A stretch of DNA of 64,000 nucleotides from Geothrix sp. SG200 (GTDB lineage: Bacteria > Acidobacteriota > Holophagae > Holophagales > Holophagaceae). Below the pieces are notes generated by a model, which saw only the letters and a program-made list of their open reading frames with translations, was not told the origin of the DNA and did no database searches. Shown here piece by piece: positions 32,183 through 42,968 of this stretch. Location: NCBI RefSeq assembly GCF_022808935.1, contig NZ_JAKZFR010000001.1:310001-374000 (forward strand), read 5' to 3'. Positions within the stretch are counted from its first letter, which is position 1, and each line of letters begins with the position of its first letter. A program made the position numbers and the translations under genes.

Positions 32183-34549
32183 ATGTCGCACCGCGCCACC
32201 GCCCTCATGCTCGCCTGCTGGACCGGGCTGACGCCCCTGGCCTGCGCCCGCAGCCGTCCCATGCACCCCTTGGCCTTCCGGCCCGACCCCCAGGGCGAGG
32301 CCTCCGCGGACCGGACCCTCTCGCCCTACTTCTTCGTGAAGGGTGAGGATGCCGCCCTGGACCAGCTGCCGCTGAAATCCACCTCCGCCAAGGTGGCCAT
32401 CGCCGGTGTCATCGCCGACGTGACGGTGACCCAGGTCTACCGCAACACGGGCACGAAGCCCCTGGAGGCCCTCTACGTGTTTCCGGGCTCCACGCGCTCG
32501 GCGGTCTACGGGATGACCATGCGCATCGGCGAGCGGGTGCTGAAGGCCCAGATCAAGGAGCGCGGCCAGGCCCGGGCCGACTACGAGCGGGCCAAGCAGG
32601 AGGGCCGCAGCGCCTCCCTGCTGGAGCAGCACCGGCCCAACGTCTTCCAGATGAACGTGGCGAACATCCTGCCCGGCGACGAGATCCGCGTGGAGCTCCG
32701 CTACACCGAGCTGCTGGTGCCCACGGACGGCACCTACAGCTTCGTGTATCCCACGGTGGTGGGACCGCGGTATGCCGGGAAGGCCGGTACGGATTCCTCC
32801 ACCGGCGAAGCGTGGGTGGCCAACCCCTACACCCACGCTGGCGAGAAGCCCGCCACCACCTTCGACCTGGAGGTGAAGCTGTCCGCGGGCCTGCCCATCC
32901 AGCGCATGGCCTGCGACACGCACAAGACCTCCATCGCCTACGACGGCAAGGCGGACGCCACGCTGCGGCTGGATCCCTCCGAAGCCCACGGCGGCAACCG
33001 CGACGTCATCGTGAAGTACCAGCTGGCGGGAAATGCCGTGCAATCGGGGCTGCTGCTCAACCAGGGCAAGGACGAGAACACCTTCCTGCTCATGGCCCAG
33101 CCGCCCAAGCGCGTCACGCCGAAGGACCTGCCGCCCCGCGAGTACGTCTTCATCATGGACGTCTCCGGCAGCCAGATGGGCTTCCCCATCGAAGTCTCCA
33201 AGGTGCTCATGAAGGAGATGATCCAGGGCCTGCGGCCCCAGGACCTCTTCAACGTGATGGTCTTCGAGGGCACCTCGGCCTTCTGGTCGCCCAAGGGGTC
33301 GCAGCACGCCACGCCCGAGGCCACCGCGCAGGCCCTCGCCTTCGTGGGCTCCCAGCACGGCGGCGGCGGCACGGAGCTGGGCAGTGCGCTGCGCAAGGCC
33401 CTGGGCCTGCCCCGGGTGCCCGGCATCTCGCGCACCTTCGTGGTCTCCACGGACGGCTACATCAGCGCCGACGGCCAGGTCTTCGACCTCATCCGCAAGA
33501 ACCTGGGCGCCGCCAACCTCTTCGCCTTCGGCATCGGCAGCTCCGTGAACCGCCACCTCATCGAAGGCATGGCCCACGCGGGACAGGGCGAGGCCTTCGT
33601 CATCACCAGGCCCGAGCAGGCCGCGGCCGAGGCGGAGCGCTTCCGCGCCTACGTGTCGTCGCCGGTGCTCACGAACGTGAAGCTCACCACGAACGGGTTC
33701 CGCATCCAGGACCTCGAGCCCCTGCAGCTTCCCGATGTGCTGGCGGACCGGCCTGTCATCTGCCTGGGCAAGTGGGCCGGCGAGGCCAAGGGCACGGTCA
33801 CGCTGTCGGGCATGACCGCCGCCGGCCCCTGGAGCCAGACCTTCGACGTGGGGAAGGTGAAGGACCGCGACCACGGCGCCCTGCGCCAGCTCTGGGCGCG
33901 CCAGCGCATCCAGGCCCTGTCGGACTACGACCAGTTCGGCGCGGACGAAGGTCGCAAGGCCGAGGTGACGCGGCTGGGCCTGGCCTACCACCTGCTGACG
34001 GCCTACACCTCCTTCGTGGCGGTGGACACCCAGGTGCGCAATGCGAACGGCACGTCCACCACCGTCACCCAGCCCCTGCCGCTGCCCGAAGGCGTGTCCG
34101 ACGCGGCCGTGGGCAGCATGGGCGGCGCGGCGACCAAGGCCATGGCCTACGCCCCGGCGCCGCGGATGATGTCCCTGGAGGCGCCTGCCGCCGCGGCGGC
34201 GGGAGTCGTGGCCCAGGATCAGTCCCGGCGCGAGCGGGCCAAGGAGGCCAAGGCCGCGCCCCGGCTCCGGATCCTGGCCTTCTCGGGCCTCACGGGGACC
34301 TCGGATCCTCGGCACCTGAGGGGCGAGCTGGAGGCCCGGCTGATGGACCCGGCCCTGGCGGCGGCGCTGGCGGGACTTCCCTCCGCCACGGACCTGGAGC
34401 TCAAGGTGGACGCCTCCGGGCAGGTGACCGCCGTGACCTTCAGCCAGGCCTTCCCGGGGGCCGCGAAGGCCAAGGCCCTGATCCTGGCCTGGCGCCTGCG
34501 GAGCTGGACCGGCGGCCTGGCCGGGCAGCTCGAGCTCACCCTCGGCTGA
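32183..34549 (+). CDS. VIT and von Willebrand factor A domain protein, exported
   Basis: This 788-residue protein has an N-terminal export signal (about 1-22). A VIT domain (about 45-180, VAIAGVIADVTVTQVYRNTGTKPLEALYVFP) precedes a VWA domain (about 310-480). The latter has an intact metal-ion-dependent adhesion site, DVSGS, in FIMDVSGSQMGFPIEVSK. The C-terminal third contains TRLGLAYHLLTAYTSFVAVD, typical of this family, then a separate Ala-rich segment. No sortase LPxTG motif is present. The ATG at 32183 has GGGAGG upstream; a short GC hairpin sits at about 32150-32168. It follows the sigma/anti-sigma pair. Confidence 0.88.
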   Translation: MSHRATALMLACWTGLTPLACARSRPMHPLAFRPDPQGEASADRTLSPYFFVKGEDAALDQLPLKSTSAKVAIAGVIADVTVTQVYRNTGTKPLEALYVFPGSTRSAVYGMTMRIGERVLKAQIKERGQARADYERAKQEGRSASLLEQHRPNVFQMNVANILPGDEIRVELRYTELLVPTDGTYSFVYPTVVGPRYAGKAGTDSSTGEAWVANPYTHAGEKPATTFDLEVKLSAGLPIQRMACDTHKTSIAYDGKADATLRLDPSEAHGGNRDVIVKYQLAGNAVQSGLLLNQGKDENTFLLMAQPPKRVTPKDLPPREYVFIMDVSGSQMGFPIEVSKVLMKEMIQGLRPQDLFNVMVFEGTSAFWSPKGSQHATPEATAQALAFVGSQHGGGGTELGSALRKALGLPRVPGISRTFVVSTDGYISADGQVFDLIRKNLGAANLFAFGIGSSVNRHLIEGMAHAGQGEAFVITRPEQAAAEAERFRAYVSSPVLTNVKLTTNGFRIQDLEPLQLPDVLADRPVICLGKWAGEAKGTVTLSGMTAAGPWSQTFDVGKVKDRDHGALRQLWARQRIQALSDYDQFGADEGRKAEVTRLGLAYHLLTAYTSFVAVDTQVRNANGTSTTVTQPLPLPEGVSDAAVGSMGGAATKAMAYAPAPRMMSLEAPAAAAAGVVAQDQSRRERAKEAKAAPRLRILAFSGLTGTSDPRHLRGELEARLMDPALAAALAGLPSATDLELKVDASGQVTAVTFSQAFPGAAKAKALILAWRLRSWTGGLAGQLELTLG

Positions 34550-34567
34550 TGCCAAGCTATTGCCCTA

Positions 34568-34597
34568 CGCGCATCCCGGGCCTGCCCGGGATGCGCG
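34568..34597 (+). terminator. GC-rich hairpin after the VIT/VWA gene
   Basis: CGCGCATCCCGGGC (34568-34581) pairs perfectly with 34584-34597 around a 2-base loop, 18 bases after the stop codon. It lacks a T-run, so a terminator role is probable but not proven. Confidence 0.5.
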
Positions 34598-34632
34598 CTG
34601 GCGCAGACCCCCGTACGGGGTACCTTCGAACC

Positions 34633-35352
34633 ATGCGATGGCATCTGGGAGTGACCTTGATGCTGACCCTCGGAGGCTGTGACCCGGAACCCGCCCGGCC
34701 CGCTGCTCCGGTGGCGGATGCGGTGCTCGCGCAGGCCCGGATGCGCATGGTGCGCGAGCAGATCGTGGCCCGGGGCGTGGCCGATCCCCGGGTGCTCGAA
34801 GCCATGGGCCGGGTGCCCCGGCACGAATTCGTCCCGGCCGCCCAGCGCGGCCAGGCCTACGAGGACTGGCCCCTGGCCATCGGCTACGGCCAGACCATCT
34901 CCCAGCCCTACATCGTGGCTTTCATGACGGCGGCGCTGGCGCCGCGGCCCGAAGACCGGGTGCTGGAGATCGGCACAGGGTCGGGGTACCAAGCCGCCGT
35001 GCTGGCGGGCCTGGTGGCCGAGGTCTACACCATGGAGATCGTGGAGCCCCTGGCCCAGCGTGCCGAGGCCGACCTGAAGCGGCTCGGCTACACCAATGTG
35101 AAGGTCCGCGCCGGGGACGGCTACCTTGGCTGGCCCGAGGCGGCGCCCTTCGACGCCATCATCGTCACCTGCGCGCCCGAAGACGTGCCCAGGGCGCTGG
35201 TGGACCAGCTCAAGGTGGGTGGCCGCATGATCATCCCCGTGGGTTCCCAGTGGGGGGCCCAGGAGCTGTACCTGCTGCGGAAGACGGCCACGGGGCTGAG
35301 GCGCCAGGGGGTGCTGCCGGTGCGCTTCGTGCCGATGGTGAGAGGCCATTGA
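34633..35352 (+). CDS. pcm: Lipoprotein-type protein-L-isoaspartate O-methyltransferase
   Basis: This 239-residue enzyme methylates abnormal isoaspartyl residues so that they can be repaired. It has the PCMT signature sequence: EAMGRVPRHEFVPA, YEDWPLAIGYGQTISQPYIVAFMTAAL, VLEIGTGSGYQAAVLA, and GGRMIIPVGSQ. Unusually, it starts with a lipoprotein signal (MRWHLGVTLMLTLGGC, lipid Cys at 16), implying it acts on envelope proteins in the periplasm. The start at 34633 was chosen for this signal. Confidence 0.92.
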   Translation: MRWHLGVTLMLTLGGCDPEPARPAAPVADAVLAQARMRMVREQIVARGVADPRVLEAMGRVPRHEFVPAAQRGQAYEDWPLAIGYGQTISQPYIVAFMTAALAPRPEDRVLEIGTGSGYQAAVLAGLVAEVYTMEIVEPLAQRAEADLKRLGYTNVKVRAGDGYLGWPEAAPFDAIIVTCAPEDVPRALVDQLKVGGRMIIPVGSQWGAQELYLLRKTATGLRRQGVLPVRFVPMVRGH

Positions 35353-35553
35353 CCCGGCCTCCTGCCCCATGATCACCCGCCAGCCCAGCGGGTACGACCA
35401 CGGCGTGGCGGTGCGCCTCGCCAGCTCCGAAGGCACCATCCTCGCGTCTGACTCCAGCCACGCCGCCGCCCAGGCCATCCGCGAGGCGGAGCTGGGCCGC
35501 AGCCAGGCCTGCCCGGAGGGGCCACCGCAGGGCCTGGAACTCGACGCGTCAGG

Positions 35554-37029
35554 TCAGGAGCCTGGCGCTGCGGGGGCCTTCGCAGGCGCGGGCGCGGGTC
35601 GGCCGGGGCGGTCCCAGCCCCCGCCCAGGACCTTGTAGAGGCTGACGAGGTTGCCATACCTGGCCTGCCGGAGGGCGATGAGGCCCTGTTGCGCGGCGTA
35701 GGTGGACCGCTGGGCGTCCAGGACCCCCAGGTAGCCGTCGATGCCCGCGGTGTAGCGGGCCTGGGCGAGGCGATAGGTGCCCTCGAGGGCCTGCGTGAGC
35801 GATTCCTGCGCCGCCAGCTGGTCGTCGAGGGTGCCCCGCTGGGCCAGGGCGTCGGCCACTTCCCGGAAGGCCACCTGGATGGCCTTCTCGTACTGGGCCA
35901 AGGCGATGTCGCGGTCGGCGTTCGCCGCCTTGAGGTTGGCCCGCCGCGCGCCCGTGTCGAAGATCGGGAGGACGATCTGGGGCGAGAAGGTCCAGGCGTC
36001 GGAGCCGGACTGGAACAGCCCGGAGAGCTGGCGGTCCATGGTGCCGAGGTTCGTGGTGAGGGAGATCCGGGGGAAGAAGGCCGCCCGGGCCGCGCCGATG
36101 TTGGCATTGGCGGCCTTGAGCTGGTTCTCGGCCATGAGGATGTCCGGCCGGCGGGCCAGCACCTCGGAGGGCAGGTCCGGGGCGACGTCGGTCAGGGCGG
36201 TCACGCTGCTCAGGGCGTCGGGCAGCCATTCCGCGGGCACCGACGAGCCCACCAGGAGCTGCAGCGCGTTCTGGTCCATGGCCACGGTGCGGGTGTACCG
36301 GGCCATGTCGCCCCGCGCGGTCTCCACGCTCACCTGGGCACGGTACGAGTCGATCTCGGAGACGACGCCCACCTCGTACTGCCGGCGGACGATCCGGTAG
36401 GCCGCCTCCTGGTTCGCGAGGGTCTCCTGGGCGAGCTTCAGGCTCTCGCGATCCGCGGCGAGGGCGAGGTAGACGTTGGCCACTTCCGCCAGCAGGGAGA
36501 CCTGGGCGCTGTTGCGGGCCTGCTCCGTGGCGAGGTACTGCTCCAGGGCCCGGTTCTTGAGGCTTCGGACACGCCCGAAGAAATCCAGTTCCCAGGCGCT
36601 GATGCCCACGTTGGCGGCGTACTGCTCGGCCACGATGCGCTGGCCGGTGCCGGAGACGCTGGCGGGCAGCCGCTGGCGGGTGCCGTAGCCGACCGCGTTG
36701 ACCGTGGGGAGCAGCTCGGCCCGCTGGATCCGGTAGTAGGCCCGCGCCTTCTCGGTGCTCAGGGCCGCGATCCGGAGGTCCCGGTTGTTGCGCAGGGCGA
36801 GGTCGAGCACCTTCCGCAGCCGCTCGTCCGCGAAGAAGGCCTGCCAGGGGAGGTCCGCGGCCGGCTGGCCCGGGGCAGTGGCGCCCTTGTAGGCGGGGCC
36901 CTCCGGCCAGGCTTTCGGCACGGGCGGCTCGGGCGTCCGGTACCTCGGGGCCATGGAGACGCAGCCGGACATGGCCAAGGCGAGGGCCAGAGCGGTGGGA
37001 AGGCTGGGCCAGGCTTTGGGCGACATCAT
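35554..37029 (-). CDS. RND efflux outer-membrane lipoprotein, NodT/TolC type
   Basis: This 491-residue outer-membrane factor starts with a lipoprotein signal ([10 protein letters not shown]). It has two OEP repeats, with [20 protein letters not shown] and [38 protein letters not shown], and long periplasmic coiled coils. It forms the exit duct of the tripartite pump. The ATG at 37029 overlaps the AcrB stop by ATGA and has GAGGAGG upstream. It is the last gene of the acrA-acrB-tolC operon. Confidence 0.94.
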   Translation of the reverse strand: MMSPKAWPSLPTALALALAMSGCVSMAPRYRTPEPPVPKAWPEGPAYKGATAPGQPAADLPWQAFFADERLRKVLDLALRNNRDLRIAALSTEKARAYYRIQRAELLPTVNAVGYGTRQRLPASVSGTGQRIVAEQYAANVGISAWELDFFGRVRSLKNRALEQYLATEQARNSAQVSLLAEVANVYLALAADRESLKLAQETLANQEAAYRIVRRQYEVGVVSEIDSYRAQVSVETARGDMARYTRTVAMDQNALQLLVGSSVPAEWLPDALSSVTALTDVAPDLPSEVLARRPDILMAENQLKAANANIGAARAAFFPRISLTTNLGTMDRQLSGLFQSGSDAWTFSPQIVLPIFDTGARRANLKAANADRDIALAQYEKAIQVAFREVADALAQRGTLDDQLAAQESLTQALEGTYRLAQARYTAGIDGYLGVLDAQRSTYAAQQGLIALRQARYGNLVSLYKVLGGGWDRPGRPAPAPAKAPAAPGS

Positions 37030-40000
37030 GGCTGCCCCTCCTCGGAAACCGCGGCCTGGGCCGGGGCGGGCTCCTGGCCCTTCTTCCTGAACAGCTGACT
37101 CACCAGGAGGAAGGACAGGGGGATGTAGAAGATGGCGATGAAGGTGGCCGACAGCATGCCGCCGACCACACCGGTCCCGATGGCGTTCTGGGCCGCCGCG
37201 CCCGCGCCCCGGGTGAGGGCCATGGGCAGCACGCCGAAAGTGAAGGCCAGGGAGGTCATCAGGATGGGCCGGAGCCGCAGGCGGGAGGCTTCCATGGCCG
37301 CCTCGAAGAGGCCGGCGCCCTGGGCGATCTGCTCCTCGGCGAACTGCACGATGAGGATGGCGTTCTTGGCGGTGAGGCCCAGGGTGGTCAGCAGGCCGAT
37401 CTGGAAGTAGACGTCGCTGGACATGCCCCGCGACCAGGTGGCCAGGACGGCGCCGAAGATCCCCAGGGGCAGGATCAGCAGGATCGAGAAGGGGATCGTC
37501 CAGCTCTCGTAGAGGGCCGCGAGGCACAGGAAGATCACTAGGATCGAGACCGCGTAGAGGGCCGGAGCCTGGGCGCCCGCCTGCCGTTCCTGGTAGGAGA
37601 GGCCCGTCCACTCGAAGCCGATGCCGGCGGGGAGCTTCTTGGCGAGCGATTCCATGGCCAGCATGGCGTCGCCGGTGCTCTTGCCCGCCGCGGGCTCGCC
37701 CTGGATGTTCACGGATGGGAAGCTGTTGTAGCGCTGGAGGTTGGGGGATCCGTAGCTCCATTCCCCGGCGGAGAAGGCCGAGAACGGGACCATCGCGCCG
37801 GCGGTGTTCCTGACGTAGAGCTTGTTCAGGTCCTCCAGCTGCATGCGGAAGGGCGCGTCGGCCTGCATGTAGACGCGCTTGACCCGGCCGCGGTTGATGA
37901 AGTCGTTCACGTAGGAGCCGCCCCAGGCGCTGGCGAGGGTATCGCTGATGACCGGCAGGGGAACGCCCAGCGCGCCGGCCCGGTCCTGGTTGAGCTTGAC
38001 GTTGTACTCGGGCTGGTCGTCCAGCCCGTTGGGGCGCACGGCCTTGAGGTTGGGATCCTGCGCCGTCAGGCCCAGCAGCTGGTTGCGGGCCTCCATGAGC
38101 TTGGCGTGGCCGACGCCCGCGCGGTCCTGCAGCTGGAAGTCGAAGCCCGTGGCGTTGCCGAGCTCCAGGATGGCGGGAGGCGCCACGGCGAAGACCATGG
38201 AGTCCCGGCGCGAGGAGAAGGTGCGCATGGCCCGTCGGATGACGGCCTCCGCCTTCAGCTCGGAGCGGTCCCGGAGGTGCCAGTCCTTGAGCTTGACGAA
38301 GGCCATGCCGTTGTTCTGGCCGCGGCCGGCCACGCTGAACCCGCCCACGGTCAGGCAGGAGGCGACCGCCTCCTTCTCATCGTCCTGGAAGTAGTGCTGG
38401 ACCTCGGACAAGACCTTCTGGGTCTGCTCCAGCGTGGATCCGGCGGGGAGCTGGACGAGGGTCATGATGATGCCCTGGTCCTCCTCGGGCAGGAAGGCGG
38501 TGGGCAGGCGCATGAAGAGGACCCCCATGCCGGCCACGATCACGCCGTAGATGACGACGTAGCGGCCCCACTTGGAGAGCACGCGCTCCAGCTGGCCCAC
38601 GAAGATGTGGTTCAGCTTGTAGTAGGCCCGGTCGAACCAGAGGAAGAAGGGGCGCGTGACCTTCCACCCCTTCTCGGCGGCCTCGTGGCCCTTCTCGACA
38701 GGCTTCAGGAAGGTGACGCAGAGGGAGGGCGTGAGGACCAGGGCCACCACCACGGAGAGCATCATGGCGGTGATGAGGGTGAAGGAGAACTGGCGGAAGA
38801 TGATGCCCGTGGACCCGCCGAAGAAGGCCATGGGGCCGAACACGGCGGACAGCACCAGGCCGATGCCCACCAGGGCGCTGGTGATCTGGCCCATGGACTT
38901 CCGGGTGGCCGCCAGGGGCGGCAGGCCCTCCTCGTGCATGATGCGCTCGACGTTCTCCACCACGACGATGGCGTCGTCCACCAGCAGGCCGATGGCCAGC
39001 ACCATGGCGAACATGGTGAGCATGTTGATGGACATGCCCACGTACTGGAGGATGGCGAAGGTGCCCAGGAGCACCACGGGGACGGCGATGGTGGGGATCA
39101 GGGTGGCGCGGAAGTTCCCCAGGAAGAGCAGCATCACCAGGAAGACGAGGATCACGGCCTCGATGAGGGTCTTCACGACTTCGTTGATGGCCACGGACAC
39201 GAAGGGGGTGGTCTCGTAGGGGTAGTCGACCTTCACGCCCGGCGGGAAATAGGGGGAGAGCTCGTTGAGCTTGGCCTTGATGAGCTTCGAGGTGTCCAGC
39301 GCGTTGGCGCCGGAGGCGAGGCGGATGAGCATGCCGGCGGCGGGCTGGCCGTTGAGCCGCGTGTCGCTCTCGTAGGATTCGGTGCCCAGCTCCGTTCGGG
39401 CCACGTCCCGCAGGCGGATGGTGGAGCCGTCGGGGTTGATGCGCAGGGGGATGGCCGCGAACTGCTCGGGTGTCTGGAGGAGCTCCTGCACGTTCACGGT
39501 CACGTTCAGGCGCTGGCCCTTGACGGCCGGCAGGCCGCCCGCCTGGCCGGCGGAGATCTGGGCGTTGTAGGCCTTCACGGCCTGCCGGATGTCGTCGGGG
39601 GTGATGTGGTAGCCGACCATCTTGTCCGGGTTCAGCCAGATGCGCATGGCGTACTGGGTGCCGAAGGACAGCACCTCGCCGACGCCCTCCACACGGCTGA
39701 TGACGTTCTCCACGTTGGAGGCCAGGTAGTCGCGCAGGTCCTCGGCGTTCATGCTGCCGTCCGTCGAGGTGATGGACAGGATCATGAAGATGTTCTTGGT
39801 GGATTTCGTGACGGCGATGCCCATCTGCTGGACGACCTGGGGCATCAGGGGCTTGGCCAGCTCCAGCTTGTTCTGCACCTTGGCCCAGGCGGCGTCGGGA
39901 TCGGTGCCGGGCTGGAAGGTGAGCGTGACGCTGCCGTGGCCCGCCGAGTCGCTGGAGGCGGACATGTAGAGCAGGCGGTCCAGGCCCGTCATCTTCTGCT

Positions 40001-40196
40001 CGATGATCTGGGTGACGGTGTTCTCCACGGTCTTCGCGGAGGCGCCGGGGTAGAAGGCATCCACGGAGATGGAGGGCGGAGCCACGGGCGGGTACTGGGA
40101 GATGGGCAGGGTCTTGATGGCCAGCAGGCCCGCCAGCATCATGACGATGGCCACCACCCAGGCGAAGATCGGCCGGTCGATGAAGAAATTGACCAT
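37026..40196 (-). CDS. RND multidrug efflux transporter, AcrB/MexB type
   Basis: This 1056-residue inner-membrane pump drives drug export by proton antiport. It has the HAE-1 family start [25 protein letters not shown], the transmembrane 4 proton-relay pair in [18 protein letters not shown], and the helix 10 lysine in [16 protein letters not shown]. Porter-domain signatures ([31 protein letters not shown]) are intact. Gaps to the adaptor and overlap with the outer-membrane gene show a single operon. Confidence 0.97.
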   Translation of the reverse strand: MVNFFIDRPIFAWVVAIVMMLAGLLAIKTLPISQYPPVAPPSISVDAFYPGASAKTVENTVTQIIEQKMTGLDRLLYMSASSDSAGHGSVTLTFQPGTDPDAAWAKVQNKLELAKPLMPQVVQQMGIAVTKSTKNIFMILSITSTDGSMNAEDLRDYLASNVENVISRVEGVGEVLSFGTQYAMRIWLNPDKMVGYHITPDDIRQAVKAYNAQISAGQAGGLPAVKGQRLNVTVNVQELLQTPEQFAAIPLRINPDGSTIRLRDVARTELGTESYESDTRLNGQPAAGMLIRLASGANALDTSKLIKAKLNELSPYFPPGVKVDYPYETTPFVSVAINEVVKTLIEAVILVFLVMLLFLGNFRATLIPTIAVPVVLLGTFAILQYVGMSINMLTMFAMVLAIGLLVDDAIVVVENVERIMHEEGLPPLAATRKSMGQITSALVGIGLVLSAVFGPMAFFGGSTGIIFRQFSFTLITAMMLSVVVALVLTPSLCVTFLKPVEKGHEAAEKGWKVTRPFFLWFDRAYYKLNHIFVGQLERVLSKWGRYVVIYGVIVAGMGVLFMRLPTAFLPEEDQGIIMTLVQLPAGSTLEQTQKVLSEVQHYFQDDEKEAVASCLTVGGFSVAGRGQNNGMAFVKLKDWHLRDRSELKAEAVIRRAMRTFSSRRDSMVFAVAPPAILELGNATGFDFQLQDRAGVGHAKLMEARNQLLGLTAQDPNLKAVRPNGLDDQPEYNVKLNQDRAGALGVPLPVISDTLASAWGGSYVNDFINRGRVKRVYMQADAPFRMQLEDLNKLYVRNTAGAMVPFSAFSAGEWSYGSPNLQRYNSFPSVNIQGEPAAGKSTGDAMLAMESLAKKLPAGIGFEWTGLSYQERQAGAQAPALYAVSILVIFLCLAALYESWTIPFSILLILPLGIFGAVLATWSRGMSSDVYFQIGLLTTLGLTAKNAILIVQFAEEQIAQGAGLFEAAMEASRLRLRPILMTSLAFTFGVLPMALTRGAGAAAQNAIGTGVVGGMLSATFIAIFYIPLSFLLVSQLFRKKGQEPAPAQAAVSEEGQP

Positions 40197-40207
40197 GGAC
40201 GGCTCCT

Positions 40208-41374
40208 CTACTTGCCAGCCGCGGGAGCGGGGGCCGAGGTGGAGGTCGGCGCTGGCACGACCTTCACGGCCGTGCCCGGGCGGATCTTCTGCAGGCCTTC
40301 CACGACCACGCGGTCCCCGGCGGCGAGCCCTTCAAGGACCAGCCACTTCGAGCCGATGGCGCGGTCCACCTTGAGGGTCCGCTGCTCGATCTTGTCGGAC
40401 GGGCCCACCACCATGGCGATGGCGTTCCCCTTGGGATCGCGGGTAACGCCCTGCTGGGGCACCAGGATGGCCTGTTCGGCCACGCCCTCCTCGACGATGG
40501 CGCGCACGTACATGCCCGGCAGCAGGATGTGGCGAGGATTCGGGAAGACCATGCGCAGGAGCTGCGAGCCCGTGCTGGGATCCACGGTCACATCCGAGAA
40601 CTTCAGGATCCCCGCCTGGGGATAGGGCGTGCCGTCCTCCAGCAGCAGCTTCACGCGGGCGGAATCCGCGCTGCCCTTGATGCGGTTGGCGGCCAGGTTC
40701 CGCTGGATGCCGAGCAGGATGGCGCTGGACTGGGGCGAATCCACGTAGACCTGGTCCAGCTGCTGGATGGTGGTGAAGGCCGGGCCCTGGTAGGCCGCGG
40801 CCAGGGCGCCGGGCGTCACGCTGGACTTGCCCGTCCGCCCCGAGATCGGCGCGATGATGCGGGTGTAGCCGAGGTTGATGCGGGCGGACTCGACGCCCGC
40901 CTTCAGCGACTGGACCTCGGCCTCGGACTGCTTGAGGGCCGCGGCCGCGTCATCGTAGTCCTGCTGGCCCACGGCGTGGACCGCGAGCAGTTCCTTGAAC
41001 CGCTCGGCGCGCTTCCGGATGGCGGGCAGGTTGGCCTCGGCCCGGGCGAGCGCGGCGGCGGCCGTGTCGTAGGCGGCCTGGTAGGGCCTGGGGTCGATCT
41101 GGTAGAGCACGTCGCCCTGCTTCACGTCGGCCCCCTCGGTGAAGAGCCGCTGCTGGACGATGCCGTTCACCTGGGGGTGGACCTCGGCCACGAGGAACGC
41201 GGACGTCCGTCCCGGCAGCTCGGAGGTGATCGCGACCTTTTCCGGCTGCAGGGTCACCACGGAGACCTCGGGTGTGGCCTTCGCCTGTTCCTTCTTGCCG
41301 CAACCGATGGTCAGCGCACCTGCCATCAGGGCGCCGGCGACGACGATCATTCCGCCTCGATAGGGAGTCTGCAT
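40208..41374 (-). CDS. RND efflux periplasmic adaptor, AcrA/MexA type
   Basis: This 388-residue membrane-fusion protein starts with a probable lipoprotein signal ([14 protein letters not shown]). The lipoyl/hairpin region is clear ([41 protein letters not shown], then [23 protein letters not shown]), followed by the beta-barrel and membrane-proximal domains. It bridges the AcrB pump and outer-membrane duct. The ATG at 41374 has GGAG upstream. The upstream neighbour on the same strand is a TetR regulator. Confidence 0.95.
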   Translation of the reverse strand: MQTPYRGGMIVVAGALMAGALTIGCGKKEQAKATPEVSVVTLQPEKVAITSELPGRTSAFLVAEVHPQVNGIVQQRLFTEGADVKQGDVLYQIDPRPYQAAYDTAAAALARAEANLPAIRKRAERFKELLAVHAVGQQDYDDAAAALKQSEAEVQSLKAGVESARINLGYTRIIAPISGRTGKSSVTPGALAAAYQGPAFTTIQQLDQVYVDSPQSSAILLGIQRNLAANRIKGSADSARVKLLLEDGTPYPQAGILKFSDVTVDPSTGSQLLRMVFPNPRHILLPGMYVRAIVEEGVAEQAILVPQQGVTRDPKGNAIAMVVGPSDKIEQRTLKVDRAIGSKWLVLEGLAAGDRVVVEGLQKIRPGTAVKVVPAPTSTSAPAPAAGK

Positions 41375-41444
41375 GGGGGTGCTCCAGGAAGGGCTGAGAA
41401 AAATCTGGTCGCGGTGGCCGGGCAACGGTTCGGGACCGCCAGTA

Positions 41445-42092
41445 TCAGCAGGATTGAAGACCGTGGTAAGCAAAATCCGCCAGGCGGTCGGCCATGGCTT
41501 CGAGGGAAGGGGATGGGTCGACCGAGTCCCAGGCCATGTGGTGGACCTCTGACATCAGCGCGTGGTGCACGCAGGCGCCGTGGAGGGTGATCCCCCAGAA
41601 GTCCACGTCCGCAGGCGGCAGATCGGGGCGCAGGGCCTGGATGCAGGCGCGGCCTTCGCGCACGAAGGGTTCCAGGTGGGCCTGGAGGAGGTCCTTGACC
41701 TCGTGGCGAGGCGACTGGATCTCACTCAGCAGCAGCCGCGAGGCCGGTTCCCGCAGGGGATCCGAGGCGTCCCGGTGGGCGTCCACCTCGCGGAGGACCC
41801 AGAGGATGTGGGCACGGAGCCGGCTCCGCCCGTCCGGGAAGGCGGCCCCATCCTCCGGGCCGAGATCGGGGGACTTGGCGGCGAAGTGGGCGAGGAGGTA
41901 CCGGAAGACCTCCCGGTACATCCCCTCCTTGCCCTTGAAGTAGTAGGAGATGAGGGAGGCGTTCTTCCCGGCCATGGAGGCCACGAGGCGGATGGAGGTG
42001 GCCTCGTAGCCGTACCTGGCGAAGCAGGCCAGGGCCGCCTCGAGGAGGGCCTCGCGGGTGTCGGCGGGAACAGCGGTGTCGGATGGGGTCAT
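41445..42092 (-). CDS. TetR family regulator of the RND operon
   Basis: This 215-residue repressor has an N-terminal TetR helix-turn-helix (TREALLEAALACFARYGYEATSIRLVASMAGKNASLISYYFKGKEGMY). Its C-terminal domain resembles the CerR-type sensor. It lies 70 bases upstream of the adaptor gene in the same direction, so it probably autoregulates and controls the pump. A second member of the same subfamily is at 42969-43622. Confidence 0.92.
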   Translation of the reverse strand: MTPSDTAVPADTREALLEAALACFARYGYEATSIRLVASMAGKNASLISYYFKGKEGMYREVFRYLLAHFAAKSPDLGPEDGAAFPDGRSRLRAHILWVLREVDAHRDASDPLREPASRLLLSEIQSPRHEVKDLLQAHLEPFVREGRACIQALRPDLPPADVDFWGITLHGACVHHALMSEVHHMAWDSVDPSPSLEAMADRLADFAYHGLQSC

Positions 42093-42362
42093 GGGGTTGG
42101 GCCTGAGTCGTTCGACCGAACAGTAGAATTGATCAAGCGAACAAGAAAGGCAAGTGATTTGAATTAATTTTTATTATTTGATCAATATTGGTTAAATCAA
42201 GTATATATTCAATCATTTTCGTTTTACAAAAGAATATTCAAATTGGTCAATCGACCTATCAATTTAAATTTGTTCGCCGGTCCTTGGACCGATGAACACC
42301 GCCTGGCCTCGCCCGGCTGGTTCCCGAGACCCGCCCCACATCGGGGCGGCAAGGAGATTCCC
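42093..42362. promoter_or_regulatory. AT-rich divergent regulatory region with repeated palindromes
   Basis: This 270-base region between the TetR gene and the beta-barrel gene is distinctly AT-rich. It holds GTTCGACCGAAC at 42108-42119 and two copies of the palindrome TTGATCAA, at 42129-42136 and 42178-42185, 49 bases apart. An imperfect inverted repeat with AAATTGGTC and GACC...CAATTT arms lies at about 42240-42266. These are candidate TetR operators serving both directions. Confidence 0.5.
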
Positions 42363-42917
42363 ATGAGATCGAGCCTTCCCCTGGCGCTCTGCCTGACCGC
42401 CGCCGCGTTGGCCAGCGCCCCGCTCGCAGCCCAGGACCTGACGAACGGCCTCCAAGCCACCCTGACCCATCCCACCGGCGACCTCTGCGACAAGGACCTG
42501 CTGGACAAGTCCCTTGGCTACGGCCTGGGCGCACTCATGCAGATCGCCTTCTCCGGCGGGCACGCCATCGTTCCTCGCCTGGACTACACCTCCTTCGACA
42601 GGAGCGGGCGCACGGTCCAGATGCTCCAGCTCGGGGCCGACCACCACCACTTCTTCTCCGGGAAGGTCGACCAGGGAGCCTACCTCAGGGCCGGGCTCGG
42701 CCTCGGCATGGCCAAATTCGAGGTGGATCTCCCGGGCATGGGCGACAGCGACACTCCGAATGCAGTCCACGGCGCTGCTGCCGTGGGCTACAGGTTCACC
42801 CCCCACCTCGGGGCCGAGCTCAGGTACGTCTAGGGGAAGTACAAGCCCGAGCTGCTCGGCGCCAAGCCTGAGGTGACTTCTCCCACGGTGAACGCCAGCT
42901 TCCTCTACCGATTCTGA
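42363..42917 (+). pseudogene. Outer-membrane beta-barrel gene interrupted by an in-frame TAG
   Basis: The frame begins MRSSLPLALCLTAAALASAPLAAQ, a signal peptide, with AAGGAG upstream, and continues as an eight-strand-type barrel for 156 codons to TAG at 42831-42833 after RYV. The same frame then resumes without a break for 27 codons (GKYKPELLGAKPEV...), ending NASFLYRF, a perfect outer-membrane C-terminus, and TGA at 42915-42917. One substitution therefore explains the truncation. The alternatives are sequencing error or TAG readthrough. It is related in design to the OmpW-like protein at 19013. Confidence 0.8.
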
Positions 42918-42968
42918 GGTCCCTGCGCCAGCTGGAGGCCGGGAGACGAGTTCCCCGGCCTTCCTGTT

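Noticed and set aside
30860-34555. Long minus-strand frame (over 1200 codons) opposite the anti-sigma and VIT/VWA genes
   Set aside because: It is an antisense shadow with Gly/Arg/His-rich composition.
34219-35478. Minus-strand frame of about 400 codons over the pcm gene
   Set aside because: It is antisense to pcm and the VIT/VWA 3' end, with no domain; the PCMT motifs on the plus strand are decisive.
35353-35553. Possible small gene between pcm and the NodT/TolC-type gene (plus frame from 35369)
   Set aside because: The frame runs into the convergent TolC-type gene, has no homology I recognise, and lacks a clear ribosome-binding site.
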